A stretch of 5,643 nucleotides of DNA, taken from the NCBI GenBank assembly GCA_011372825.1, contig DSAK01000156.1, positions 1 to 5,643 of the forward strand. Reading direction: 5' to 3'. The notes below the pieces were generated by a model. That model worked only from the letters and a program-made list of their open reading frames with translations. It made no database searches and was not told the DNA's origin. This document shows positions 1 through 5,643 of the stretch, piece after piece (the first letter of the stretch is position 1; each line of letters starts with the position of its first letter). A program made the position numbers and the translations under genes. This stretch comes from Campylobacterota bacterium. Lineage in GTDB: Bacteria; Campylobacterota; Campylobacteria; Campylobacterales; Sulfurovaceae.

Positions 1-103
1 AAAAGGATTTTATTTTTCAAACGGTTATAATCCGATTTTGGTTACAATAATAGCAGAAATAATATACTATTTTAGGGACTACTTCCCATTTAACAGGTTT
101 AAA
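1..103 (+). promoter_or_regulatory. AT-rich leader upstream of rppH with candidate promoter elements
   Basis: No gene can be assigned here. A perfect TATAAT lies at 26-31, preceded by a T-rich stretch (8-18). That matches the usual campylobacterial sigma-70 layout, in which the -35 box is poorly conserved and T-rich DNA takes its place. A second candidate is TATACT at 63-68 with GTTACA at 41-46, a 16-nt spacer. Either would start transcription a short distance before the rppH ATG at 104. The rppH frame stays open back to the window edge, and the other two forward frames stop at 28-30 and 48-50. The 3' end of an upstream gene could therefore also lie here. Box matches in AT-rich DNA are weak evidence. 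Confidence 0.3.
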
Positions 104-589
104 ATGCACAAAATAAAGCAACAAAAAAAAAGGTATCGTCAAAATGTAGCAGCTGTGATACTTTCACATCGATATCCTGATATTTGTGAATTTTTTGTTG
201 GACAACGAAGTGGTGAGAAAAACCGTTGGCAATTCCCGCAAGGGGGGATAGATGCAGGAGAGACTCCAAAAGAGGCTCTTTTGCGGGAGTTAGAAGAGGA
301 GATTGGCTCAAGTAATGTTGAGATTATAGGGGAATTTCCACGATGGATTTCTTACGATTTTCCTCATATAGCAACAACGAAAAAATACCCCTTTGATGGA
401 CAAATACAAAAATATTTTTTAGTCCGCCTCAAAGAGAAGACCCAAATCAAATTAGATGCTTTTGATGTCCCAGAATTTGAAGCTTATCAGTTTGTCACTT
501 ATGCTGAATTATTTCGAAAAGTTACTTATTTTAAACGACGGGTTTACCGTCAGGTAATTCACTATTTTATGAAAGAAGGGTTTATTTAA
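104..589 (+). CDS. rppH: RNA pyrophosphohydrolase (Nudix hydrolase, RppH/NudH family)
   Basis: Predicted cytoplasmic Nudix enzyme of 161 residues. The family removes pyrophosphate from the 5' triphosphate end of mRNA, which opens it to degradation; some members also cleave diadenosine polyphosphates. The Nudix box spans residues 47-69 (GG-IDAG-E-TPKEALL-REL-E-EE-I-G). It includes Glu53 and the metal-binding RELEEE helix at 61-66, and follows the WQFPQGG strand typical of RppH. A later GQIQKYFLVRL segment also fits the family. The ATG at 104 was chosen because AGG at 95-97 sits 6 nt upstream and the length then matches Helicobacter and Campylobacter homologues (about 155 residues). A TTG at 38 would add 22 hydrophobic residues that I do not recognise from the family. 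It is the first gene of the run, and its stop shares one base with the lysC ATG. An A9 run (123-131) lies near the start of the gene and a G6 run (242-247) within the Nudix box. Confidence 0.92.
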   Translation: MHKIKQQKKRYRQNVAAVILSHRYPDICEFFVGQRSGEKNRWQFPQGGIDAGETPKEALLRELEEEIGSSNVEIIGEFPRWISYDFPHIATTKKYPFDGQIQKYFLVRLKEKTQIKLDAFDVPEFEAYQFVTYAELFRKVTYFKRRVYRQVIHYFMKEGFI

Positions 590-1794
590 TGTTGTTAGTA
601 CACAAATATGGTGGCACTAGTGTTGGAAGTTTGGAGAGGATTGAAAATGTCGCTTCAAGAGTTTCAAAAGCAAGAGAAGAGGGTCATGATTTGGTTGTGG
701 TTGTATCTGCTATGAGTGGTGAGACAAATAAGCTTATTGAGTATGCGCACCATTTTACACCAAATCCAGCCAAGCAAGAGATGGATATGCTGCTAAGTTC
801 TGGAGAGAGGGTTACTGCTGCTTTGTTATCTATCGCACTTCAAGCAAAAGGGCATGATGCTGTAGCAATGACAGGACGACAAGCAGGCATAGTAACCGAT
901 ACAAGCCATACTTATGCAAGGATAGAGACTATAGACCCAACTGCTATGCAAAATGCTATTAAGCAAGGTAAAATAGTCATCGTTGCTGGTTTTCAAGGTG
1001 TCAACAAAGAGGGCAATGTAACAACCCTTGGTCGTGGAGGAAGTGACCTCTCAGCAGTAGCAATAGCAGGAGCATTAAGTGCTGATGCATGTGAGATATA
1101 CAGCGATGTTGATGGAATATACACAACAGACCCACGCATAGAGCCAAAAGCGAAAAAACTCGATATCATCTCTTACGATGAGATGTTGGAGATGGCTTCT
1201 TTGGGGGCAAAAGTGCTTCAAAACCGCTCTGTTGAGCTTGCAAAAAAACTCAACATCAAACTCTATGCAAAAAGTAGTTTTAGTGACAACAACGGGACAT
1301 TAATTACAAAGGAGAGTGCAAATATGGAAGAGGTATTGGTCAGCGGTGTGGTGCTAGACAAGAATCAAGCAAGGGTAACATTGCGTAATGTTTCAGATAA
1401 GCCTGGAATTGCTGCTGAGATATTTACTAAGTTAGCAAAAGAGAATATCAATGTTGATATGATTATCCAAAATGTTGGGATAGATGGTGCCACTCATCTA
1501 GGATTTACTGTAGCACAAAATGAACTCGAACGCGCAAAAAAAGTGATTGAGAGTTTTGACCATGATATTAAGGGGATGGATTTTGATGAAAATATTTGTA
1601 AAGTTTCAGTAGTTGGAGTAGGCATGAGATCTCATGCAGGTGTAGCAGCTCAAGCTTTTAGTACATTAGCAAGTAGTAATATCAATATTGAGATGATTGC
1701 AACCAGTGAGATAAAAGTCTCAATGGTTATCAATGAAAAGTATGGGGAACTTGCTACCCGAATGTTGCACGAAGCTTACGGATTGGATAACTAA
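589..1794 (+). CDS. lysC: Aspartokinase with two C-terminal ACT domains
   Basis: Aspartate kinase of 401 residues. It phosphorylates L-aspartate with ATP, the first step toward lysine (and diaminopimelate for peptidoglycan), threonine and methionine. The amino-acid kinase domain covers about residues 1-245. It contains KYGGTSVG at 6-13, the SSGERV segment, GRGGSD at 148-153 and the nucleotide-site motif DVDGIYTTDPR at 173-183. Two ACT domains follow, from about 262 and about 338 to the end. They are the expected site of feedback inhibition by lysine and/or threonine. The length is normal for the monofunctional ACT-containing class. The ATG overlaps the rppH stop by one base (TAATG), with GAAGG at 575-579 as ribosome binding site. 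An internal Shine-Dalgarno sequence and in-frame ATG (Met246) at the domain boundary suggest a separate beta subunit, listed on its own. Confidence 0.97.
   Translation: MLLVHKYGGTSVGSLERIENVASRVSKAREEGHDLVVVVSAMSGETNKLIEYAHHFTPNPAKQEMDMLLSSGERVTAALLSIALQAKGHDAVAMTGRQAGIVTDTSHTYARIETIDPTAMQNAIKQGKIVIVAGFQGVNKEGNVTTLGRGGSDLSAVAIAGALSADACEIYSDVDGIYTTDPRIEPKAKKLDIISYDEMLEMASLGAKVLQNRSVELAKKLNIKLYAKSSFSDNNGTLITKESANMEEVLVSGVVLDKNQARVTLRNVSDKPGIAAEIFTKLAKENINVDMIIQNVGIDGATHLGFTVAQNELERAKKVIESFDHDIKGMDFDENICKVSVVGVGMRSHAGVAAQAFSTLASSNINIEMIATSEIKVSMVINEKYGELATRMLHEAYGLDN
1308..1326 (+). promoter_or_regulatory. Internal ribosome binding site and ATG for a putative LysC beta subunit
   Basis: AAAGGAG at 1308-1314 is followed after 9 nt by ATG at 1324-1326, in the lysC frame (Met246). 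It lies between the kinase domain and the first ACT domain. Starting here would give a 156-residue polypeptide (1324-1794) made only of the two ACT domains. In Bacillus subtilis and Corynebacterium glutamicum, lysC makes a regulatory beta subunit from just such an internal start, at nearly the same codon, giving alpha2beta2 enzymes. The same AAAGGAG heptamer serves the folP start in this window, so it should be functional. Use of the site here is inferred, not shown. Confidence 0.55.
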
Positions 1795-1799
1795 ATATC

Positions 1800-2348
1800 A
1801 TGCAAAAACTTTTAGCGTGGACTTTGCAAAGTATTAGAGATGAGGAGTCTGATTTCTCATGGATGGAGGAGAAACGATACGACTGGACCCCACTCATAAA
1901 AAGTGTTTTGGAGCGCATCGTACAAGGGCAAAGTGTACTTATACTTACCGATCCACCCAGACGATGGTTTGGTCATTATATACAAAACAAAATCAACGCA
2001 ACAATCAATAACCGACCATTTTTGCCTTTTTATCAAATGACAAGGATGTTTTCGATGCTAGAAGATATCCAAAGTGCCCAAGATTTAGCTCTATTAGAGG
2101 ACATGCTCGATATCTCATTTTCAAATGGCTATTTTATTTGGTATATAGGCGAGGGCACTCATCCCTTTACGAAGTTAGTCTATCGCAATGAAGAGAATTT
2201 TTTATGGATTTTAGATGATCAAGTACAAAATAGCTTCTTTTTGAAGGGTAGTGATCCATTGCTTGATTTGAAGCTAATCCAGCTTTATAAACTTTTTGAT
2301 AGCACTATTACTGCGGTACTTTTTGGTGAGCTTGAGCTTGAATCATGA
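1800..2348 (+). CDS. hobA: HobA, DnaA-binding regulator of replication initiation
   Basis: HobA-family protein of 182 residues; the H. pylori protein HP1230 is of similar length. In H. pylori, HobA binds domain I of DnaA and promotes assembly of the DnaA-oriC complex. It is the structural and functional counterpart of E. coli DiaA and has a sugar-isomerase (SIS)-like fold. Supporting features are the position between lysC and holB, the size, an N-terminal acidic and aromatic stretch with YDWTPLI at 27-33, the strand-plus-helix segment LTDPPRRWFGHYI at 49-61, and RPFLPFY at 72-78. There is no signal peptide or membrane segment. It starts 5 nt after the lysC stop with only a weak GGAT upstream, so translation probably depends on ribosomes leaving lysC. 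Its stop overlaps the holB start by 4 nt (ATGA). The family call rests on order, length and recalled sequence character rather than an alignment. Confidence 0.88.
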   Translation: MQKLLAWTLQSIRDEESDFSWMEEKRYDWTPLIKSVLERIVQGQSVLILTDPPRRWFGHYIQNKINATINNRPFLPFYQMTRMFSMLEDIQSAQDLALLEDMLDISFSNGYFIWYIGEGTHPFTKLVYRNEENFLWILDDQVQNSFFLKGSDPLLDLKLIQLYKLFDSTITAVLFGELELES

Positions 2349-2992
2349 AACTTATTAGTCAGGTTATCATCTCTGAGGATATAGAAGGGACTATAGCAAG
2401 TTTAGAAGCGTTAAAAACAACAGAGTTGTTTATCAAGATTGTCAAAGAGGATAGATTTCTTATCGAAGATGCAAAAATCGCTATAGAAAAAGCGCATATT
2501 ACCCATGAGGCTACAACTGTTCTTATCCTTGCAGGAAAAAGTTTTGAGATGGTGGTTCAAAATAAGCTTCTCAAGATTTTAGAAGAACCACCACCAAATA
2601 AGATTTTTATCCTCGTAGCAGCCCAAAAAGCAACTATTTTGGATACAATCAAATCAAGATTACCATTATATATCGACCAGACTCAATCAGCAGTCAAAAA
2701 ATCACCACTAGATATGTCAACACTCTCTTTGGCTACACTGTATCAGTTTATACAAAGCTCACTGCATATTTCTCAAAAAGATGCAAAAGAGGCTTTGGAG
2801 CTTATCATCTTAGATGCTATGAGGAGTGGGTGTTATGATTTGGATGAAAAAACATTGATGCTTTTTGGGAGTGCAACTCGTGTATTGGGGGTCGGTTCAC
2901 CGCCCGTGTTTGTCCTCTCAACTGTTTTGCTTAAACTATTGGCACGCAAAAAAAATAGACATATTAAAGGAGCTCATAATGCAGCTGTATAA
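2345..2992 (+). CDS. holB: DNA polymerase III subunit delta-prime, short form
   Basis: Predicted clamp-loader delta-prime subunit of 215 residues. It helps load the beta sliding clamp in the DnaX-delta-delta-prime complex. The diagnostic block is LLKILEEPP at 75-83, followed by KIFILVA (86-92) and TIKSRLP (101-107). This corresponds to the LLKTLEEPP...SRC region of DnaX and delta-prime; the SRC motif is SRL here. The protein is much shorter than E. coli HolB (334 residues). Its block lies about 50 residues earlier, so the P-loop and zinc-module region at the N terminus is absent, and the C-terminal collar domain must also be reduced. H. pylori HP1231 is similarly short, so this looks like the lineage form rather than a broken gene. 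The start overlaps hobA by 4 nt, and the end overlaps folP by 14 nt and carries the folP ribosome binding site. An A8 run lies at 2948-2955. Confidence 0.9.
   Translation: MKLISQVIISEDIEGTIASLEALKTTELFIKIVKEDRFLIEDAKIAIEKAHITHEATTVLILAGKSFEMVVQNKLLKILEEPPPNKIFILVAAQKATILDTIKSRLPLYIDQTQSAVKKSPLDMSTLSLATLYQFIQSSLHISQKDAKEALELIILDAMRSGCYDLDEKTLMLFGSATRVLGVGSPPVFVLSTVLLKLLARKKNRHIKGAHNAAV
2966..2972 (+). promoter_or_regulatory. Ribosome binding site that fixes the folP start
   Basis: AAAGGAG lies inside the 3' end of holB, 6 nt before the ATG at 2979. It decides between three in-frame ATGs for folP. The one at 2865 would overlap holB by 128 nt and has no reason to be used. The one at 2994 is 21 nt from this site. 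The one at 2979 has ideal spacing. Confidence 0.8.
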
Positions 2993-4118
2993 TATGGGCA
3001 AAGTAGAAAACAAACTAAAAGTACTCCAAGAGTTAGGGGTCGATAGTGGTGGCATATCTATCATGGCATCAAAAATGGAGCTTTTTTGGATATATATCAA
3101 AGAGCTTCGCACACCTGCTGTAAATATACTCAAACAAGATGCACTTTCGATAGGGGCAGAGCTTGCAGTACCAAGCGGTGTCATAATTTGCCAAAAAGAG
3201 TATTTTGATTGTATTTTGATAGGGACTAGAAAACACATCGAGCAACTTGCACGCAAAGAATTAGCCCAACCATTTGGGTTAAAAGAGGTTGCACATAGGC
3301 TCAAAGAATTGCTCAAGCAAAAAAAATATCCACCTAGAGTAATGGGGGTTGTCAATCTCAATAATGATAGTTTTTACCCTAAGAGTCGTTTTGATTCACA
3401 AAGCGCTATAGATGCTATAGCTGAGATGATTGAACAAGGGGCAGATATCATTGATGTGGGTGCGGTTTCATCGCGACCAAATGCGCCCATAGTTAGCAAG
3501 CAAGAGGAGATGAGTAGAGTTGCCCCCCTTTGTGATGCAATTTTTGCATCAAAACTCTATAAAAAAGCTATTTTTAGCATAGATAGCTATACTCCTGAAG
3601 TGGTTGAATATGCACTCTCTCGAGGTTTTGGTATCATCAATGACATCACAGGGGCAACACAAGATGAAATCATATCTTTAGCCCTTAAATACAAAGCAAA
3701 ACTATGTATCATGCATATGCAAGGCACCCCTCAGACTATGCAAAAAAATCCACAATATGACAATGTGGTGTTAGAGGTGAATGATTTTTTTGAGAAGCAA
3801 ATTGCAAAATGTAAATCAATGGGGCTTACACGAGATGATATCATTCTTGATGTCGGAATAGGATTTGGAAAAACATTAGAGCACAATTTAGCACTCCTGA
3901 TTAATTTGAGGCAATTTACCCATTTTGGATGTGAAATTTTAGTCGGAGCAAGTCGTAAATCGATGATAGATATGATTATCCCCACTCCAATAGAGGAGAG
4001 ATTGCCAGGGAGTTTAGCCCTTCATCTCAAAGCGCTAAGTGAAGGTGCTTCAATTATCCGTGTTCACGATGTAGCAGCCCATACTCAAGCAATGGCTATT
4101 TGGCAGAGGCTTCATTGA
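2979..4118 (+). CDS. folP: Dihydropteroate synthase with N-terminal extension domain
   Basis: FolP of 379 residues. It condenses 6-hydroxymethyl-7,8-dihydropterin pyrophosphate with p-aminobenzoate to make dihydropteroate in folate synthesis, the step blocked by sulfonamides. The TIM-barrel domain runs from about residue 120 to the end. Residues that align with the E. coli active site are Asn126 (MGVVNLNNDSF), Ser165 in SSRP (Thr in E. coli STRP), Asp202 (SIDSY), Asn221 (IINDITG), Asp291 (DVGIGFGK), Lys327 (GASRKSM), and Arg361 and His363 (RVHDV). Loop 1 reads NLNNDSF instead of the usual NVTPDSF, and DPG reads DVG. Residues 1 to about 118 form an extra domain absent from the roughly 280-residue enzymes of most bacteria. 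I recall a comparable length in H. pylori (about 380), so the fusion appears lineage-wide. It overlaps holB by 14 nt, has a strong ribosome binding site, and its TGA shares a base with the sanA ATG. Confidence 0.95.
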   Translation: MQLYNMGKVENKLKVLQELGVDSGGISIMASKMELFWIYIKELRTPAVNILKQDALSIGAELAVPSGVIICQKEYFDCILIGTRKHIEQLARKELAQPFGLKEVAHRLKELLKQKKYPPRVMGVVNLNNDSFYPKSRFDSQSAIDAIAEMIEQGADIIDVGAVSSRPNAPIVSKQEEMSRVAPLCDAIFASKLYKKAIFSIDSYTPEVVEYALSRGFGIINDITGATQDEIISLALKYKAKLCIMHMQGTPQTMQKNPQYDNVVLEVNDFFEKQIAKCKSMGLTRDDIILDVGIGFGKTLEHNLALLINLRQFTHFGCEILVGASRKSMIDMIIPTPIEERLPGSLALHLKALSEGASIIRVHDVAAHTQAMAIWQRLH

Positions 4119-4777
4119 TGCTTGCCCTTTTGAAAAAGATGTTGTGGATTTTGGTGTTGGGATTTGTTTTTTTGGTATTTTTTGTTGTGTCGATTTATTA
4201 TTTTTTTGCACTCAAAACCAACTCATACATATATGATGATATCGAGACAACTCCCCCCAAAAAAGCCGCATTAGTACTAGGAACTTCAAAATATGTATCC
4301 AAAGGTAAGGAAAACTATTTTTATACTTATCGCATTAGAGCCGCTGCTGAGCTGTTTAAGAAGGGGAAAGTAAAAGCTATTTTAGTATCTGGCGATAATG
4401 GTACAGTGTACTATGATGAGGCTACTACTATGCAAAAAGATTTAATCAAGGCGGGAATTCCAAGTGAATATATCACTCTTGATTATGCAGGATTTCGCAC
4501 ACTTGATTCTGTTGTGAGAGCAAAAGAGATTTTTGGGATTGATGACTATATCATCGTTTCACAAAAGTTTCATCTCCAAAGGGCATTGTTTATAGCTCAT
4601 CAAAAAGGTTACAAATCTATAGGCTTTGCGGCAAAAGATATACCAAAAACAAAAGCAGCATATCGTATGAAAGGTAGAGAAATCTTAGCAAGGAGTATGG
4701 CTTTTTTGGATTTGTATCTACTAAAAACTGAGCCAAAATTTTATGGTCAAAAAGAGTCTGTGAGGTATAAAAATTGA
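4118..4777 (+). CDS. sanA: SanA/YdcF-family (DUF218) membrane-anchored envelope protein
   Basis: SanA-like protein of 219 residues. A single transmembrane segment (about residues 9-31, after Lys6-Lys7) probably anchors it in the inner membrane with the DUF218 domain in the periplasm. E. coli SanA is linked to envelope barrier function (vancomycin exclusion at high temperature); its biochemical activity is not established. The domain, about 49-180, closely resembles SanA: AALVLGTSKY at 50-59, SGDN at 91-94, TMQKDLI at 104-110, DYAGFRTLDSVVRA at 122-135, and SQKFHLQRALFIA at 148-160. The C-terminal LYLLKTEPKFYG also matches the SanA pattern. The start at 4118 (TGATG with the folP stop) has AGAGG at 4105-4109, 8 nt upstream. 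An upstream TTG at 4100 lacks such support and would add six residues to the membrane anchor. The last codons overlap ligA by 4 nt. Confidence 0.9.
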   Translation: MLALLKKMLWILVLGFVFLVFFVVSIYYFFALKTNSYIYDDIETTPPKKAALVLGTSKYVSKGKENYFYTYRIRAAAELFKKGKVKAILVSGDNGTVYYDEATTMQKDLIKAGIPSEYITLDYAGFRTLDSVVRAKEIFGIDDYIIVSQKFHLQRALFIAHQKGYKSIGFAAKDIPKTKAAYRMKGREILARSMAFLDLYLLKTEPKFYGQKESVRYKN

Positions 4778-5643
4778 TAACCCAACAAGAGTACAAAACA
4801 AAGATAGAAATTTTAAAAAGATGGGCATATGCCTATTATGTAGAAGACAACCCAATAGCAAGTGATGAAGAATATGATAAACTCTATCATGAGGTGCTTA
4901 ATTTTGAGAGGGCAAATCCAAATCTTGTAGATACTACTTCACCTACACTTCGCGTTGGCGGAATCATCAAAGATGAGTTTAAAAAAGCAAAGCATATCAA
5001 GCGAATGTGGAGCATGGAAGACGTATTTACCAAAAGTGAGCTTGAAGAGTGGGTAGCTAGAGTAGAAAAAAATATAGGCAAAGTAGAGTTCTTTTGTGAA
5101 CCAAAATTTGATGGTGCGAGCATGAATCTTATCTATGAAAATGGGCTACTCAAGCAAGCAATCACTAGAGGAGATGGAGAGGTAGGCGAAGATGTAACAG
5201 ATAATGTCCGTACAATCCGATCAGTTCCACTTGAGATAGATTATGATGGACTTATCGAGATACGAGGTGAAGTGGTAATCAAAAAAGATGATTTTGAAGC
5301 TATCAACGAAGAGAGATTAAGCAAGGGCGAAGCTCTCTTTGCAAATCCTAGAAATGCAGCTGCAGGAAGCTTAAGACAACTTGATAGCTCTATCACAGCA
5401 AAGCGAAAACTCGTCTTTTATCCATGGGGGCTTGGTGAAAACACTCTAGCTCCAAATAGTCTCTTTGAGAAGATGAATTTTGTTTATGAGCTAGGATTTT
5501 TATCCCCTCCTATGAGGGTTAGGTGTAACTCCGTAGAAGAGATAGAAGTATCTTATCAAAAGCTTATAAGCAAACGAGATAGTATCCCCATGATGATGGA
5601 TGGGATGGTTGTCAAAGTTGATGATATTAGCCTTGCACAAGAG
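4774..5643 (+). CDS. ligA: NAD+-dependent DNA ligase LigA, N-terminal part (runs off window)
   Basis: The first 290 codons of LigA, open at the window end; the full protein is usually about 650-670 residues. It seals nicks using NAD+, joining Okazaki fragments and completing repair. Domain Ia (about 1-65) has YYVEDNP and SDEEYD at 30-35, which bind the NMN half of NAD+. The SPT-RVGG segment follows at 56-63. The adenylation domain has CEPKFDG with catalytic Lys111, TRGDG-GED from 131, RGEV from 164, NPRNAAAGSLRQLD at 191-204, and DGMVVKV with Lys281. The OB-fold, zinc-finger, HhH and BRCT parts lie outside the window. The start is TTG at 4774, overlapping the sanA stop (TTGA), with GAGG at 4762-4765, 8 nt upstream. 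The first in-frame ATG is only at residue 78 and would remove domain Ia, so TTG is needed. Confidence 0.96.
   Translation, partial: MITQQEYKTKIEILKRWAYAYYVEDNPIASDEEYDKLYHEVLNFERANPNLVDTTSPTLRVGGIIKDEFKKAKHIKRMWSMEDVFTKSELEEWVARVEKNIGKVEFFCEPKFDGASMNLIYENGLLKQAITRGDGEVGEDVTDNVRTIRSVPLEIDYDGLIEIRGEVVIKKDDFEAINEERLSKGEALFANPRNAAAGSLRQLDSSITAKRKLVFYPWGLGENTLAPNSLFEKMNFVYELGFLSPPMRVRCNSVEEIEVSYQKLISKRDSIPMMMDGMVVKVDDISLAQE

Noticed and set aside
38..103. TTG start extending RppH by 22 residues
   Set aside because: The extension is hydrophobic, unlike the N terminus of RppH proteins as I know it. It overlaps the candidate promoter boxes, and the ATG at 104 gives the family length. It cannot be fully excluded because the frame is open to the window edge.
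242..247. G6 run in the rppH Nudix box as a phase-variation tract
   Set aside because: Six guanines are shorter than the variable G tracts of this phylum, and they encode the invariant Gly-Gly of the motif.
99..311. 70-codon minus-strand open frame opposite rppH
   Set aside because: It mirrors the well-supported Nudix coding sequence, with no ribosome binding site or family resemblance that I can see.
2865..2978. Upstream in-frame ATG extending FolP by 38 residues
   Set aside because: It would overlap holB by 128 nt. The added residues read as holB out of frame, and the ATG at 2979 has an ideal AAAGGAG.
2936..3361. 141-codon open frame on the minus strand
   Set aside because: It lies almost wholly within folP, has no recognisable protein character and no separate context; it is a shadow of the folP codons.
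3731..3985. 84-codon minus-strand open frame opposite folP
   Set aside because: It is antisense to conserved DHPS motifs and is explained as a coding shadow.
4253..4264. C6-A6 double run in sanA as a programmed frameshift site
   Set aside because: Both neighbouring frames give no meaningful product, while the SanA frame continues intact through conserved motifs.
4887..5123. 78-codon minus-strand open frame opposite ligA
   Set aside because: It lies opposite the conserved LigA domain Ia and KFDG region; a coding shadow.

Overview
The window is a compact run of seven same-strand genes with almost no non-coding DNA. It is AT-rich and uses the short overlaps (ATGA, TAATG, TGATG, TTGA) typical of Campylobacterota (formerly Epsilonproteobacteria). 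The order rppH - lysC - hobA - holB - folP matches the arrangement I know from Helicobacter pylori (HP1228-HP1232). HobA, the long two-part FolP and the very short delta-prime subunit are all hallmarks of that phylum. A free-living relative such as Sulfurimonas, Sulfurovum or Sulfuricurvum is a reasonable guess, but that is inference.

Layout: positions 1-103 are an AT-rich leader with possible promoter elements and no assignable gene. rppH (104-589) encodes a Nudix RNA pyrophosphohydrolase. lysC (589-1794) encodes aspartokinase with two C-terminal ACT domains. hobA (1800-2348) encodes the DnaA-binding replication-initiation regulator. holB (2345-2992) encodes a short clamp-loader delta-prime subunit. 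folP (2979-4118) encodes dihydropteroate synthase with a lineage-type N-terminal domain. sanA (4118-4777) encodes a membrane-anchored SanA/DUF218 envelope protein. ligA (4774 to the window end, partial) encodes NAD+-dependent DNA ligase from a TTG start.

The junctions, in order, are a 1-nt overlap, a 5-nt gap, a 4-nt overlap, a 14-nt overlap, a 1-nt overlap and a 4-nt overlap. The genes are therefore almost certainly co-transcribed and partly translationally coupled. Functionally the set mixes chromosome replication (hobA, holB, ligA) with biosynthesis of amino acids and folate (lysC, folP), mRNA turnover (rppH) and envelope integrity (sanA). I see no mobile element, CRISPR array, RNA gene, terminator or sign of recent transfer.

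The most interesting signal is inside lysC. A good Shine-Dalgarno sequence and an in-frame ATG sit exactly between the kinase and ACT domains. They predict a separately translated regulatory beta subunit, as known for Bacillus and Corynebacterium aspartokinases. Second is the ~115-residue N-terminal domain of FolP, whose function I cannot assign. The rest is ordinary core genome for this group; I did not find a novel multi-gene system.
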